From contig JAGQRW010000007.1 in NCBI GenBank assembly GCA_020425085.1, forward strand, positions 124,001 to 188,000: 64,000 nt of DNA, given 5' to 3'. The DNA is from Paracoccaceae bacterium (GTDB lineage: Bacteria; Pseudomonadota; Alphaproteobacteria; Rhodobacterales; Rhodobacteraceae). The notes beneath the pieces are model-generated. The model searched no databases. It saw only the letters and a list, made by a program, of their open reading frames with translations, and had not been told where the DNA came from. Both the position numbers and the translations under genes were made by a program. Below, one piece after another: positions 18,376-28,694 of this stretch. How positions within the stretch are numbered: the stretch's first letter is position 1; each line of letters begins with the position of its first letter.

Positions 18376-19041
18376 TCAGTCGAGTTTTTCGCCATCATAA
18401 GCCAGAAAACCACCTGTGGTTTCCGGGCCGAGTTCGCGGATTCGTTCGATCAGGCCGCCCGCCGAGGTTGCGATATCGACATCGGCCATCTTGCCGCCCA
18501 TGTCGGTCCTGACCCAGCCGGGATGATAGGCCCCGACCGCGATATCAAGCGGTTTCAGATCATGCGCCAGATTGGCCGCCAGATTGATCGCCGCTGCCTT
18601 GGAGGCGCGGTAGATATAACTGCCGCCTTTGGCATGTGCGCTCAGCCCCATTTTCGAGGCGATGATGGCAATTCGGGCATTCCCGGCCGCCTGAAGGTTG
18701 GGCAATAGGTTCTGCACCGTCAGAAACGCACCGGTGACGTTGACCGCGAAGGTCTGCTGCCAGAGTTCCGGCTTGAACCCCTGCGCCAGGCTTTCGGGTT
18801 TGTCGAGGTAAATGCCGGCATTGCAGATCACCACCGACACCGCGCGCCCGTCAAGCGCGCTGTTCAGCCCGTCGAACGAGGCCTGATCGGTAACGTCCAG
18901 AATGTGCCATTCAGCAAGATGGTCAAGTTCGGCAGGAATTCGGTTGCGGGTGGTGGCGATGACGGTTTCGCCCATTTCGGCATATTGGCGAACCAATTCA
19001 AGACCGATCCCCCTGTTTGCGCCGGTTACCAGAATTGTCAT
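18376..19041 (-). CDS. short-chain dehydrogenase/reductase
   Basis: A 221-residue classical SDR that uses NAD(P)H. TGANRGIG is at 6-13, NAG at 74-76, and the catalytic Tyr144/Lys148 pair sits in YIYRASKAA. It is shorter than the usual 250-residue members but complete in its Rossmann fold. It follows the DUF1178 gene on the same strand with 18 bases between. The substrate cannot be assigned. Confidence 0.88.
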   Translation of the reverse strand: MTILVTGANRGIGLELVRQYAEMGETVIATTRNRIPAELDHLAEWHILDVTDQASFDGLNSALDGRAVSVVICNAGIYLDKPESLAQGFKPELWQQTFAVNVTGAFLTVQNLLPNLQAAGNARIAIIASKMGLSAHAKGGSYIYRASKAAAINLAANLAHDLKPLDIAVGAYHPGWVRTDMGGKMADVDIATSAGGLIERIRELGPETTGGFLAYDGEKLD

Positions 19042-19059
19042 GCGTCCCTCGGATGTTGT

Positions 19060-19503
19060 TCAGTTGCTGCGGCGGACGTACCACGGCAGGGGAGCGACGG
19101 GAATACCGTCCTCCAACAGGGCGCGTGCCTCATGTGGTGCGGCTTCGCCGATAATTGCCCGTTCAGGCGATTCACCTTCGTGAATGGCGCGTGCTTCGCG
19201 CGCGAAATCGCGACCGACATCTTCCGAGGTCGCCATGATCTTGGCGCGCAGCATGGCAAGGGCCTGTTCAGCCGCCGATGCCGGTTCAGACAAATTCGCG
19301 CGACCGGGTTCGTTGGGCGTCGGTTTGGCAGCGTTTCGTGCCGGTGTAACGCCTGGAGACATAATTGCCTTTTCGACCTTGCCGCTGCCGCAGATCGAAC
19401 AGTTGATCATCTGTCCGCCGGAAAGCCGTTCAAAGGCATGGGCCGACTGAAACCAGCTGTCAAAGCGGTGTTCCTGATCGCATTTCAAGGTATATCGGAT
19501 CAT
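19060..19503 (-). CDS. DUF1178 family protein
   Basis: A 147-residue protein of the DUF1178 family. The N-terminal half is MIRYTLKC followed by HRFDSWF, and Cys8, Cys35 and Cys38 (in INCSICGS) suggest a small metal-binding site. The second half is the family core including DVGRDFAREARAIHEGE and GEAAPHEARALLEDG. The function of the family is unknown. It is common in alphaproteobacteria and often sits beside NUDIX genes, as it does here (the NUDIX gene lies upstream on the same strand). Confidence 0.9.
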   Translation of the reverse strand: MIRYTLKCDQEHRFDSWFQSAHAFERLSGGQMINCSICGSGKVEKAIMSPGVTPARNAAKPTPNEPGRANLSEPASAAEQALAMLRAKIMATSEDVGRDFAREARAIHEGESPERAIIGEAAPHEARALLEDGIPVAPLPWYVRRSN

Positions 19504-19602
19504 GGTTCTGGTTCATATCTGCGTTGTCATATTATCAAGTATAGCAGAAAGCGCCGTTGACAAGGTGAAAAGATCAGGTTGTCCTGATTGCCGCAGTTGA
19601 AC

Positions 19603-20121
19603 CTACAACAATTTCGGATCGAACCGGCGGATGATCTTTTTCAGTTTCGGTTCGCGCACCAGCATTGCTGCGGTTTCCGGGCTGAACCACCTGATCTTGC
19701 GCTGACCTTTTTCCTTGTATTTACGAGCGAGTTTCCGGACCTTCAGCGGAAAGACAAAAGCCTCGCAGGGGCGCTGACTCTGACGGTTCCGGTTTCTCCC
19801 GAGCCGGTAGCGCCCAAGTGACATATCGTGGATACTGCCCTTTACGCCGGCTTCCTCGAACGCTTCCTGCGCGGCGGTCTCATCTGGCGACATGCCCTTC
19901 ATCGGCCAGCCTTTCGGCATGATCCAGCGGCCAGTGCGGCGGCTGGTTATCAACAGGATCTCATGCCCTTCGTTTTTTCGAAGCCGATAGCAGAGGGCGG
20001 CAAACTGCGTGGATTTACCCGATTTTCGGGCGACTTGCTGGATCGGTACCATGAATGTATTCCGGGCTTGTGCCGCCCGGTTCCCTTGCCTTGCTGCCTC
20101 ATTCGGGCCATTGGTGGCCAC
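19603..20121 (-). CDS. NUDIX hydrolase
   Basis: A 172-residue protein of the NUDIX fold that hydrolyses a nucleoside-diphosphate-linked substrate. The NUDIX box is near residues 71-93 and ends in QEAFEEAGV; the usual REUXEE Arg is replaced by Gln, as is common in a Rhodobacterales subgroup related to diphosphoinositol polyphosphate hydrolases. The C-terminal third is very basic, with many Lys and Arg. The true start may be at an internal Met (about residue 24, MVPIQQ). The substrate is unknown. Confidence 0.8.
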   Translation of the reverse strand: MATNGPNEAARQGNRAAQARNTFMVPIQQVARKSGKSTQFAALCYRLRKNEGHEILLITSRRTGRWIMPKGWPMKGMSPDETAAQEAFEEAGVKGSIHDMSLGRYRLGRNRNRQSQRPCEAFVFPLKVRKLARKYKEKGQRKIRWFSPETAAMLVREPKLKKIIRRFDPKLL

Positions 20122-20179
20122 TGATTTGCAGGCAGACTAGCGCCATAAAACGCTGCTTGTCCAGTGTTTTGCGCGGGAT

Positions 20180-20770
20180 TCAGCGCGATGCGCGGCGATC
20201 GCGGCGCGACGACATCGGCTGGAACGCCACCGCAACATGCGCTTCGCAATAGGGCTTGCCCTGCTGTACCGGATGGCCGCAGAACCAGAAGTCATCGGTC
20301 GCGGGATCACCGATCGGCCATTTGCAGGTGCGTTCGGTCAGTTCCATCAGCTTCAGGCGGCGGGCGGTCTTTTCCACCGCTTTCACATTCGCCAGCGCCT
20401 CGGCGCTGATTTCGTTGGCGCTGGGTTGCGGCGGCAGCGGCTGGCCTGCCTTGATGATCGGCTTGCGCGGCGGGATCGGCAGATTGCGCGACGGAATGAC
20501 CGTGGCGTTAGGATTCGCCGGTTCCTCTTGCTTGGGCTTGGCAGCGACAGCGGCGGGTTTTTCGGCTGTTGTGTCCTTTGCCGCCGGTTTGTTTACGGTT
20601 GTGGCAGGTTTTGCCGACGCTGCGGCGCGGTTGGACAGGCCCAGGCGATGCACCTTGCCGATCACCGCATTGCGGGTCACGCCCCCCAGTTCCTTGGCGA
20701 TCTGGCTGGCGCTTTTGCCATCGCCCCACATGGTTTTCAGGATTTCCACACGTTCATCGGTCCAGGACAT
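20180..20770 (-). CDS. gcrA: GcrA cell-cycle regulator
   Basis: A 196-residue GcrA. The first 45 residues form the helix-turn-helix that recognises promoters containing methylated GANTC sites (MSWTDERVEIL, then WGDGKSASQIAKELGG and TRNAVIGKVHRLGLSNR). A Pro/Ala/Lys-rich linker of about 80 residues follows, and the C-terminal part carries the sigma-70-binding module with RTCKWPIGDPATDDFWFCG and GKPYCEAHVAVA. GcrA acts with RNA polymerase-sigma70 and the CcrM methyltransferase to time cell-cycle genes. It is divergent from the ABC permease gene, with about 132 bases between. Confidence 0.96.
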   Translation of the reverse strand: MSWTDERVEILKTMWGDGKSASQIAKELGGVTRNAVIGKVHRLGLSNRAAASAKPATTVNKPAAKDTTAEKPAAVAAKPKQEEPANPNATVIPSRNLPIPPRKPIIKAGQPLPPQPSANEISAEALANVKAVEKTARRLKLMELTERTCKWPIGDPATDDFWFCGHPVQQGKPYCEAHVAVAFQPMSSRRDRRASR

Positions 20771-20902
20771 TCAACTTCTCCATCTATGATCCGGTGCAGG
20801 AGGGCATGGCTCGACCGCCCCGGCAAAATCTGTGACCCCCCATTGTAACCACTGCCGGGGCGGTTACAAGGTCAGTATGACAAGATATTGTTCGAGGGTG
20901 AC

Positions 20903-21715
20903 ATGGCGGTAAAGACAAAGATGCAGGGAATGGGTACGCGGCGTTTTGGTCGCGTCAACTGGCTTGGGCTTTATACCTTGACCCTTCGTGAAGTGGTGAG
21001 GTTCAGTTCGATCTGGACCCAGACAGTTCTGGCACCGCTGATCACCGCCGCCCTATACCTCCTTGTGTTTCATCTGGCCATCGGTACCAGCAGGGGCACG
21101 GTGATGGGCGTTGATTTCACGCATTTCCTGGCCCCCGGCATTCTGATGATGAGCGTCATTCAGAATGCGTTTGCCAATACGTCCAGTTCCATCGTTGCCT
21201 CAAAGGTGCAGGGAAACATCGTCGATACCCTGATGCCGCCGCTGTCGCCGCTGGAACTTGTGGTTGGCTATACCTTGGGCGGCATGATCCGTGGCGGGGC
21301 AGTGGCGCTGGCGGTCATTGTTGCCTGCTTTCCGGTATTGGGGCTATGGATCGTTCATCCGGTCTGGGTGCTGGTCTTTCTGGTTCTTGCCAGCGCGCTC
21401 TTGTCGCTGATCGGCATTCTGGCCGGGATCGTGTCCGAGCGGTTTGACCAGATGAACGCGTTCACCAATTTCATCATCATGCCGCTCAGCTTTCTTTCCG
21501 GCACCTTTTATTCGGTGGAAATCCTGCCACCGACCTTGCGTTATATCACCGAATACAACCCGGTTTTCTATCTGATCGACGGTATGCGCTATGGCGTTAT
21601 TGGCGTTTCGGATGCCTCGCCCCTGTTTGGGGCGCTGGTGGTTCTGGCGCTGATACTGGCGCTTGGCTGGTGGTGCTGGCGCTGGTTTTCAAGCGGCTAT
21701 CGGCTCAAGTCTTAG
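20903..21715 (+). CDS. ABC-2 type transporter permease
   Basis: A 270-residue inner-membrane permease with about six transmembrane helices, of the ABC-2 (YadH-like) family. Landmarks are LREVVRFSSIWTQTVLAPL at the N-terminus, VDFTHFLAPGILMMSV, and the family motif with FSGTFY-type SFLSGTFYSVEILPP. The start at 20903 is preceded by GAGGG; an upstream in-frame TTG was rejected. The matching ATPase is not next to it, so the partner must lie elsewhere. It overlaps the convergent EamA gene by 11 bases. The exported substrate is unknown. Confidence 0.85.
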   Translation: MAVKTKMQGMGTRRFGRVNWLGLYTLTLREVVRFSSIWTQTVLAPLITAALYLLVFHLAIGTSRGTVMGVDFTHFLAPGILMMSVIQNAFANTSSSIVASKVQGNIVDTLMPPLSPLELVVGYTLGGMIRGGAVALAVIVACFPVLGLWIVHPVWVLVFLVLASALLSLIGILAGIVSERFDQMNAFTNFIIMPLSFLSGTFYSVEILPPTLRYITEYNPVFYLIDGMRYGVIGVSDASPLFGALVVLALILALGWWCWRWFSSGYRLKS

Positions 21716-22622
21716 GGTCGGGAACGGCAATCGGCAGGGCGGCGCGTCTGGCAAGCCCTTCGCGCCATGCCAGAAAGACGACTCCCAACAGGATCACCAC
21801 GGCACCGATGATGCTGATCAGATCGGGCCTTGTGCCAAACCAGGCCATGTCGTAACCCGTGGCGAAAATCAGCGTTGAATAGGCAAATGGCAATGCAACG
21901 CTGAAATCAGCCCGGCGCATCGCAGCAATGAAAAGCGCCTGTGCTGCCAGCATCGACAGACCGATCCCCGCCATCATCAGCCATTGTTGCTGGCTTGGCC
22001 ATATCCAGATGAAACTGGCCATTGACCCGGCAAAGAAAACGCCGACCGTACTGTTGACCACCAGGATTTGAAAGGGTGCTTCGCGGGCGCTGATATATCT
22101 GAGAATGACCATCTCAAACCCGATGGCCACGGCTGAACCAACCGCCAGCATTTCCGCCAACTGAAACGCACCCGAGCCGGGCCGCAACAGGATCAGCGCC
22201 CCCAGAACCGTGATTGCCGCCGCCAACCAGCGTTTGCGGTCGGTCTTTTCGCCAAGCAGCAACACCGCCAGCACCATTGCTGCCACCGGACCCAGAAAAC
22301 TGATGGCGGTGGCATCCACAACCGGAATATGGGTTACGGCGATAAACAGCAACACCATCCCCAGCCAGCCAAAAAAGATCCGCGCGGCGTGGATTTGATA
22401 AGCGGGCGCAGCAAGTTTTTGCCGCCAGATCAGCCGTACCAGCATCAGCGCCAAAAAGGCGAAACCGTAGCGTCCGGCGACGATCTGAAACGGATGCATG
22501 GCAGCGCCACCAACCCCCTGTCCAAGTGCCTTGGCCAGAACCATGACAGCACCAATCAGCGCCGAGGCGACCAGCACCAGCAAAATGGCAACAATGGGTT
22601 TTGGGGTAGGGGGCGTGGACAT
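21705..22622 (-). CDS. EamA (DMT) family transporter
   Basis: A 305-residue drug/metabolite transporter with ten predicted membrane helices and the two EamA repeats (about 10-145 and 160-290). Motifs include PIVAILLVLVASALIGAVM at the start and LGPVAAMVLAVLLLGEKTDRKRWLAA at the end of the first repeat. Such proteins move small metabolites across the inner membrane. The 3' end overlaps the convergent ABC-2 permease gene. The substrate cannot be deduced. Confidence 0.85.
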   Translation of the reverse strand: MSTPPTPKPIVAILLVLVASALIGAVMVLAKALGQGVGGAAMHPFQIVAGRYGFAFLALMLVRLIWRQKLAAPAYQIHAARIFFGWLGMVLLFIAVTHIPVVDATAISFLGPVAAMVLAVLLLGEKTDRKRWLAAAITVLGALILLRPGSGAFQLAEMLAVGSAVAIGFEMVILRYISAREAPFQILVVNSTVGVFFAGSMASFIWIWPSQQQWLMMAGIGLSMLAAQALFIAAMRRADFSVALPFAYSTLIFATGYDMAWFGTRPDLISIIGAVVILLGVVFLAWREGLARRAALPIAVPDPKT

Positions 22623-22784
22623 GTCGGACCTTTCCTTTGTTTGGCGGCTATATGTCCGGCTGGCCGGGTGGGTTGCAAGCCCGCTTTTGTCGCGGCAATG
22701 ATTTTGGCCAGTGGTGCAACCGCAATTTGACTCGCCCCGGACTTTGCGTCAAACCGTGAGCTTCCGTTCTGAAAGGTTTTCAAG

Positions 22785-23969
22785 ATGATCCCAGCCGTTC
22801 TTCCGACTTATGCGCGCGCGCCTCTGTCTTTCGTCAAGGGCGAAGGAAGCTGGCTGATCGAGGCGGACGGCACGCGATATCTTGACCTTGGCGCGGGAAT
22901 TGCCGTGAATGCCCTTGGTCACGCGCACCCGAAACTGGTCGAAGTTCTGAAGGCACAGGCCGAAACCCTTTGGCATACATCAAATCTATACAACATCCCG
23001 AACCAGGAAAAACTGGCCGAGGCGCTGGTGGCGGCGACATTCGCGGACACGGTTTTCTTTACCAATTCCGGGGCCGAGGCGATGGAATGTTCGATCAAGA
23101 TGGCGCGAAAATATTTCAGCCATGCTGGCACACCCGAGCGTAACAGGATCATCGCCTTCAACGATGCCTTTCATGGCCGCACCCTTGGCACCATCGCCGC
23201 CGCCGGGGGCGAAAAGCTGCTGAAAGGTTTCGGTCCGGTGCTGGACGGGTTCAAACATGTGCCCTTTGGGGATCTTGCGGCCTGCGAGGCAGCGATCGAC
23301 GGGGAAACCGCCGCCATCCTGATCGAACCGGTTCAGGGCGAAGGCGGCATCGTGCCGGCCGATGACGGGTTTCTGAAGGGGTTGCGTGCGCTCTGTGATG
23401 AACATGGCCTGCTGCTGATCTTTGACGAAATCCAGTGCGGCATGGGCCGTACCGGGCGGCTGTTTGCCCATGAATGGTCCGGCGTGACCCCGGACATCAT
23501 GGCCATCGCCAAGGGCATTGGCGGCGGCTTTCCACTGGGCGCGTGCCTTGCGACCGAGCGTGCCGCGGCGGGCATGGTGGTGGGTACACATGGTTCGACC
23601 TATGGCGGCAATCCCCTGGCCTGCGCGGTCGGCCTGGCGGTGCTGGAAACCATCGCCGAGCCCGGATTCCTGGCCGAGGTGAACCGCAAGGCCAGCCTGC
23701 TGCGTCAGAAACTGGAAGGTCTGGTTGCAGCCCATCCCGAAGTTTTCGTCGAGGTGCGCGGCCTTGGCCTGATGATCGGGCTGGTCTGCAAGGTGGCAAA
23801 TGTCGACGTGGTCAAGGCGGCCTATGGCGAACATCTGTTGACGGTTCCGGGCGGGCAGAACGTGATCCGCCTGTTGCCGGCCCTGACCATCAGCGATGAG
23901 GAAATCGCCGAAGGCATCAGCCGGCTTGACCGCGCGGCCTCGGAAATCGAGCTGGCGGGGCAGGCCTGA
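22785..23969 (+). CDS. argD: acetylornithine aminotransferase-type class III aminotransferase
   Basis: A 394-residue PLP enzyme of the acetylornithine/succinyldiaminopimelate transaminase type. The N-terminus [19 protein letters not shown] is the ArgD pattern. The cofactor stretch [15 protein letters not shown], the [12 protein letters not shown] metal/PLP motif, and the Schiff-base lysine in [13 protein letters not shown] are present. It makes N-acetylornithine in arginine synthesis. argF follows after 55 bases, so the pair is probably one transcription unit. Confidence 0.95.
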   Translation: MIPAVLPTYARAPLSFVKGEGSWLIEADGTRYLDLGAGIAVNALGHAHPKLVEVLKAQAETLWHTSNLYNIPNQEKLAEALVAATFADTVFFTNSGAEAMECSIKMARKYFSHAGTPERNRIIAFNDAFHGRTLGTIAAAGGEKLLKGFGPVLDGFKHVPFGDLAACEAAIDGETAAILIEPVQGEGGIVPADDGFLKGLRALCDEHGLLLIFDEIQCGMGRTGRLFAHEWSGVTPDIMAIAKGIGGGFPLGACLATERAAAGMVVGTHGSTYGGNPLACAVGLAVLETIAEPGFLAEVNRKASLLRQKLEGLVAAHPEVFVEVRGLGLMIGLVCKVANVDVVKAAYGEHLLTVPGGQNVIRLLPALTISDEEIAEGISRLDRAASEIELAGQA

Positions 23970-24024
23970 TCGCCGCAACAAGGCATGGTCATAGTAACAG
24001 CGCTGCTGCATGAGGGATGAGGCA

Positions 24025-24951
24025 ATGAAGCATTTTCTTGATATCGACAAGACCGACAGCGGCGATTTGCGCGGCATCATAGATCAGGCACGGGACATGA
24101 AGGCCGCCCGCGCCGGGCGACCGAAAGGCGCGCCCGATGATGTGTTGCCGCTGGCCGGGCATATGGTGGCGCTGATCTTTGAAAAACCGTCAACCCGGAC
24201 CCGGGTATCGTTCGATGTCGGGGTGCGCCAGTTGGGTGGGCAGACCATGGTGCTGTCGGGTGCCGACATGCAGCTTGGCCATGGCGAAACCATCGCCGAC
24301 ACGGCGCGGGTGCTAAGCCGGTATGTCGATCTGATCATGATGCGCACGTTTGAACAGGACACGCTGCTGGAGATGGCGGAATACGCCACGGTGCCGGTGA
24401 TCAACGGGCTGACCAACCGCACCCATCCCTGCCAGATCATGGCCGATGTGATGACGTTCGAGGAACATCGCGGCCCGATTGCCGGGCGCAAGGTGGTGTG
24501 GTCGGGCGATGGCAACAATGTCTGCGCCTCGATGGTGCAGGCGGCGGGGCAGTTCGGGTTCGACTTCACCTTCACCGGTCCGGCGCAACTGGATCCCGAG
24601 GCGGAATTCATCGGCGAGGCGCGCCGCAAGGGTGTCAACATCAGCGTCGAGCGTGACGCGCGGAAGGCGGTCGCGGGGGCCGATCTGGTGATGACCGATA
24701 CCTGGGTTTCCATGCATGACAGCCAGTCATCGCGCGAGCGGCGGCACAACATGCTGCGGCCCTATCAGGTGAATGCGGAACTGATGCGCCATGCCAAGCC
24801 GGACGCCTTGTTCATGCACTGCCTGCCGGCGCACCGCGATGAAGAGGCGACATCCGAGGTGATGGACGGCGCCAATTCGGTGGTGTTCGACGAGGCGGAA
24901 AACCGGCTGCACGCGCAAAAGGCGGTGATGCGCTGGTGCCTTGGGCTTTGA
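24025..24951 (+). CDS. argF: ornithine carbamoyltransferase
   Basis: A 308-residue enzyme that makes citrulline from ornithine and carbamoyl phosphate. It has the carbamoyl-phosphate loop [14 protein letters not shown], the HPCQIMAD stretch, and the ornithine-binding HCLPAHR near the C-terminus. The start at 24025 (MKHFLDIDK) is preferred to one 15 bases upstream because it matches the family's N-terminus and has an AGGA-like site (GATGAGGCA) before it. It is next to argD. Confidence 0.96.
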   Translation: MKHFLDIDKTDSGDLRGIIDQARDMKAARAGRPKGAPDDVLPLAGHMVALIFEKPSTRTRVSFDVGVRQLGGQTMVLSGADMQLGHGETIADTARVLSRYVDLIMMRTFEQDTLLEMAEYATVPVINGLTNRTHPCQIMADVMTFEEHRGPIAGRKVVWSGDGNNVCASMVQAAGQFGFDFTFTGPAQLDPEAEFIGEARRKGVNISVERDARKAVAGADLVMTDTWVSMHDSQSSRERRHNMLRPYQVNAELMRHAKPDALFMHCLPAHRDEEATSEVMDGANSVVFDEAENRLHAQKAVMRWCLGL

Positions 24952-25156
24952 TGCAGGTGTCGAGGCGGCCTTGACCCCGGTTTTTGCTGGCTTCAGTGGC
25001 GGTTATGCGGGCGCATGGCGGACATAACCTGATCCGTGGTGCAAACGGCAGTCAGGGCCTGCGGGCAGGGGCGGCATGCGGGGTTGCCAGGCAGCCGGGT
25101 TGCGTGGGTTCGCCGCCCGCACCGCATGAGTATTTCGGCAATAAAGAAACGGCGGA

Positions 25157-26623
25157 TCAAAGGTCGAGCTTGCCCTGGGCGCGGTGGTCCGCCTCACGCG
25201 GGGCTTTTTTGAAGGTGTCGTCACGCCGGGCGGGCAGGATCAGGGCGCGGTCGCGCAGATCCATTGCCTGCTGGATGGTGACGATCTGGATGCGCGGCAC
25301 CGGTGCGAAACCTTCGACGGTGCATTGGCCGGCGCTGGCGGCCTCGGCCACCATGGGTTTGGTGGGCTCCGTCAGGGTGAGGAAGATGCCGATCGCGGCA
25401 CCTTCGCGTTCAATGACGCCGCGCAGGTCGCGGATCATGGCGACGCCGACGTTTTCACCGGCCTTGACGCTGACGATGGCGCGGTCGGTTCGCCCGAAAT
25501 AGATGTTGCCGTCGATGCCCTTGTCGGCACCTTTTTTCGACTGGTTGCCGGGCTGGGCGTTGATCAGCGACAGCGCCCATTTTTCAAACTCGAAATAATA
25601 ATTCTTGTCGTCGCGGCCGCGATTGGCCAGATCGCGCGCACCGGCGATGTCCTGTGGCACGCCGTGGGTGGTGAATTCGACCTTGGGAAAGGCATCGCGC
25701 AGGCGCTTTTCGATCAGGCCGATGGCAAGGTGGGTGACATCAATGCCGATCCACTGGCGGTCGAGCTTTTGCGCCGCATGGACGGTGGTGCCGCAACCGC
25801 AGAACGGATCGAGCACCACATCGCCGGGGTTGGACGAGGCGTTGATGATGCGTTCCAACAGGGCGACGGGTTTCTGGGTGGGGTAGCCAAGGCGCTCTTT
25901 TGAGACAGGTGCAATAACTGGAATGGGCCAAACAGTATTCAATGGAACAGTCGACTCATCGCTAGTTTCTGCGGTTGGGTTTCGATGTCCAGTTTCATCG
26001 AATGTTACATTTTGCTTCTTACCCTTCCAACGCTTCTTGGAGCTTTCGGACGCTTCTTGATAGAGAGTGTTAAAGACACCGGGTTCAGAACTCTTGGTAT
26101 AATAGAAAATTACGTCGTGCATTCTTTGGAAACGCCTAGCTTTTGTCGGCCACCGCCGATAACTCCAGATTATTTCATTTTGGAAATTTGCCGCCCCAAA
26201 TACCGCATCCAGCAATATCTTCAGGTAATGGCTCGCGGTCGGATCGCAATGCAGATAGAGGCTGCCGGTGGGTTTCAACACCCGGTGCAGCTCCAGCAGG
26301 CGCACCGCCATCATCGCCAGATAGGCCATCATGTCGTTGTCGCCCAGAAACCCGCGCATGGCGTTCAGCATCGAGGCGGCGGCGCCGTTGCCCGAACGGC
26401 GCACCTCCTGAAAGGCGGACTCGGCTGAGTCGTTCCAGTGCCAGGTGTCATCGAACGCCTCGATCTGGGCGGCGCTTTGGTTGCCTTGCGGGCCTTTGAA
26501 CAGCACGTTGTAGCTGGCGTTGGAATTGAACGGCGGATCGAGATAGATCAGATCGACGCATTCATCGGCAATGCTTTTGCGCAGCACCGACAGGTTGTCG
26601 CCATAATAGAGGTGATTGGTCAT
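25157..26623 (-). CDS. beta-class DNA methyltransferase fused to a nuclease-like domain
   Basis: A 488-residue site-specific DNA methyltransferase. The motif order is DPPF (29-32) early, then a recognition region (about 150-240), then FCGCGTT (274-280), typical of the beta class (N6-adenine or N4-cytosine). The last ~150 residues are not part of the methyltransferase fold: they contain GADKGIDG (365-372) and AIVSVKAG (382-389), followed by VAMIRDLRGVIERE, resembling the Mrr-like PD-(D/E)xK layout with an x-V-K catalytic element. DNA at 25921-26220, covering about residues 135-235, has 133 G+C of 300 by my count (44%), against 70% in a sample 5' of it, so the recognition part looks imported. 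No separate restriction gene is adjacent. Confidence 0.85.
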   Translation of the reverse strand: MTNHLYYGDNLSVLRKSIADECVDLIYLDPPFNSNASYNVLFKGPQGNQSAAQIEAFDDTWHWNDSAESAFQEVRRSGNGAAASMLNAMRGFLGDNDMMAYLAMMAVRLLELHRVLKPTGSLYLHCDPTASHYLKILLDAVFGAANFQNEIIWSYRRWPTKARRFQRMHDVIFYYTKSSEPGVFNTLYQEASESSKKRWKGKKQNVTFDETGHRNPTAETSDESTVPLNTVWPIPVIAPVSKERLGYPTQKPVALLERIINASSNPGDVVLDPFCGCGTTVHAAQKLDRQWIGIDVTHLAIGLIEKRLRDAFPKVEFTTHGVPQDIAGARDLANRGRDDKNYYFEFEKWALSLINAQPGNQSKKGADKGIDGNIYFGRTDRAIVSVKAGENVGVAMIRDLRGVIEREGAAIGIFLTLTEPTKPMVAEAASAGQCTVEGFAPVPRIQIVTIQQAMDLRDRALILPARRDDTFKKAPREADHRAQGKLDL

Positions 26624-26783
26624 GTCGCGCCCGTTTTTGCCAAGTCTAACCGGATGTTGCGGCTTCGACTAGGGTTAAGACGGCGGGGCCGGAAAATTGC
26701 CGGGGCCATGGAAAATGTGGCCGGGGCACTTTTCTGTGGCCGGGTGTTGGGGTAATCAGGTTCATGGCTAAAGGGGGAGTTTC

Positions 26784-27665
<882 letters not shown>

Positions 27666-27667
27666 TG

Positions 27668-28528
27668 CTACAGGCCGTGACCGCCGCCATAGGCGTTTTT
27701 GGCCGGGGGTTGCCAGCCGGTTAATGCGCCGTCCCTGGGTTTGAACACCTCGATCAGCAGCGGATGGCAGGTGGTGTTGTCGCTGGAATGTTCATTCGAG
27801 CAGTCGCCGCCGGGGCAGGCCGACAGGGCCGCGAGCAAGTCGATCTCGGCAAAGAATTCGATATGGTCGCCCGGGCGGACCGGGCTGGCCTTCATGATGT
27901 ATTGGTGGGTATCCAGGCTAAAGCCGGTGCACATGAAGACGTTGAGGACATCGTGCACAAGTGCTTCGGCCTGCCCCAGCGGGATGGCGGAACAGGCGGC
28001 AAGGGCGCGGATCAGGTTCGAGTGGCAGCAATGGTGGTAATCGGTGCCGTTCAGCAGGCGGTTGGTATAGGGATCGCAGCGCGTGCCGATCACGTCATGC
28101 ACCGAGCAGCCGTCAGCGTCCCAGCCGTACCAGTCGAGCGTATCATCGGTAATCGTCGCCATTGGCCGCATGTTCGGAAAGCTTGACCACAGGCAATCGC
28201 CGGTAGAGACATGGGTGCCGTGCAGGGCGCGGGTCTTGCCGGAATAGAACCGCTCAAGCGGGTCATCGGCATTCCAGAGGTTGAGGTCGCCAACCTGCGG
28301 CCCGTCAACCGAAGTGATGCGAAAGAAATGCCCTTGGGGTATGCGGATGCAGCGCGCCTTGCGCGGGGGGACCAGCACTTCGTCCATCTTGTCAAGCTGT
28401 TGGCGTGCCGAAAGGTACAGCGTCATGGGGCGAGCGGGCAGCGTGGTTGCAGGATAGCAGATCACCGGCTTGATGGCCCTGCGGGCGCTTGCATCGGCTG
28501 GGGCCGGGTTGGTTGACGGCGGTTTCAT
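27668..28528 (-). CDS. DUF1989 (urea carboxylase-associated) family protein
   Basis: A 286-residue protein of the DUF1989 family, related to the UAAP1/UAAP2 proteins found with urea carboxylase. Landmarks are PQGHFFRITSVDGPQVGDLNLWN, and a Cys/His-rich stretch (DYHHCCHSN, and NVFMCTGFSLDTHQYIM) which probably binds a metal. In this window there is no urea carboxylase or allophanate hydrolase nearby. The start at 28528 is preceded by GGAG at 7 bases. Convergent with mtnP. Function not established. Confidence 0.88.
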   Translation of the reverse strand: MKPPSTNPAPADASARRAIKPVICYPATTLPARPMTLYLSARQQLDKMDEVLVPPRKARCIRIPQGHFFRITSVDGPQVGDLNLWNADDPLERFYSGKTRALHGTHVSTGDCLWSSFPNMRPMATITDDTLDWYGWDADGCSVHDVIGTRCDPYTNRLLNGTDYHHCCHSNLIRALAACSAIPLGQAEALVHDVLNVFMCTGFSLDTHQYIMKASPVRPGDHIEFFAEIDLLAALSACPGGDCSNEHSSDNTTCHPLLIEVFKPRDGALTGWQPPAKNAYGGGHGL

Positions 28529-28694
28529 GTTGCGACTCCTCGTGATCCCTGGCTGTATCTTTGTCGCCGGGATTGGCAATGACAAGCGTCATCCGGCAAA
28601 TGCGCTTGTTGAACCCAGGGAATTTCGGATACACAGGGCGGGTGCGATCTGTCTGCCAGCGGCGGCAGGCAGGCTTGGGGGGCGGGTCAAGGCG

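Noticed and set aside
20903-21715. The ABC-2 permease as the missing KpsM partner of the kpsT-like ATPase
   Set aside because: Its motifs are of the YadH type, not KpsM, and it is over 30 kb away beside gcrA.
22986-24080. A 364-codon open frame opposite argD
   Set aside because: It is an antisense shadow of argD, whose PLP motifs are clear, and it shows no family motif of its own.
24952-25156. A small gene between argF and the methyltransferase
   Set aside because: The 205 bases hold only short frames with no motif or ribosome site; I see no feature there.
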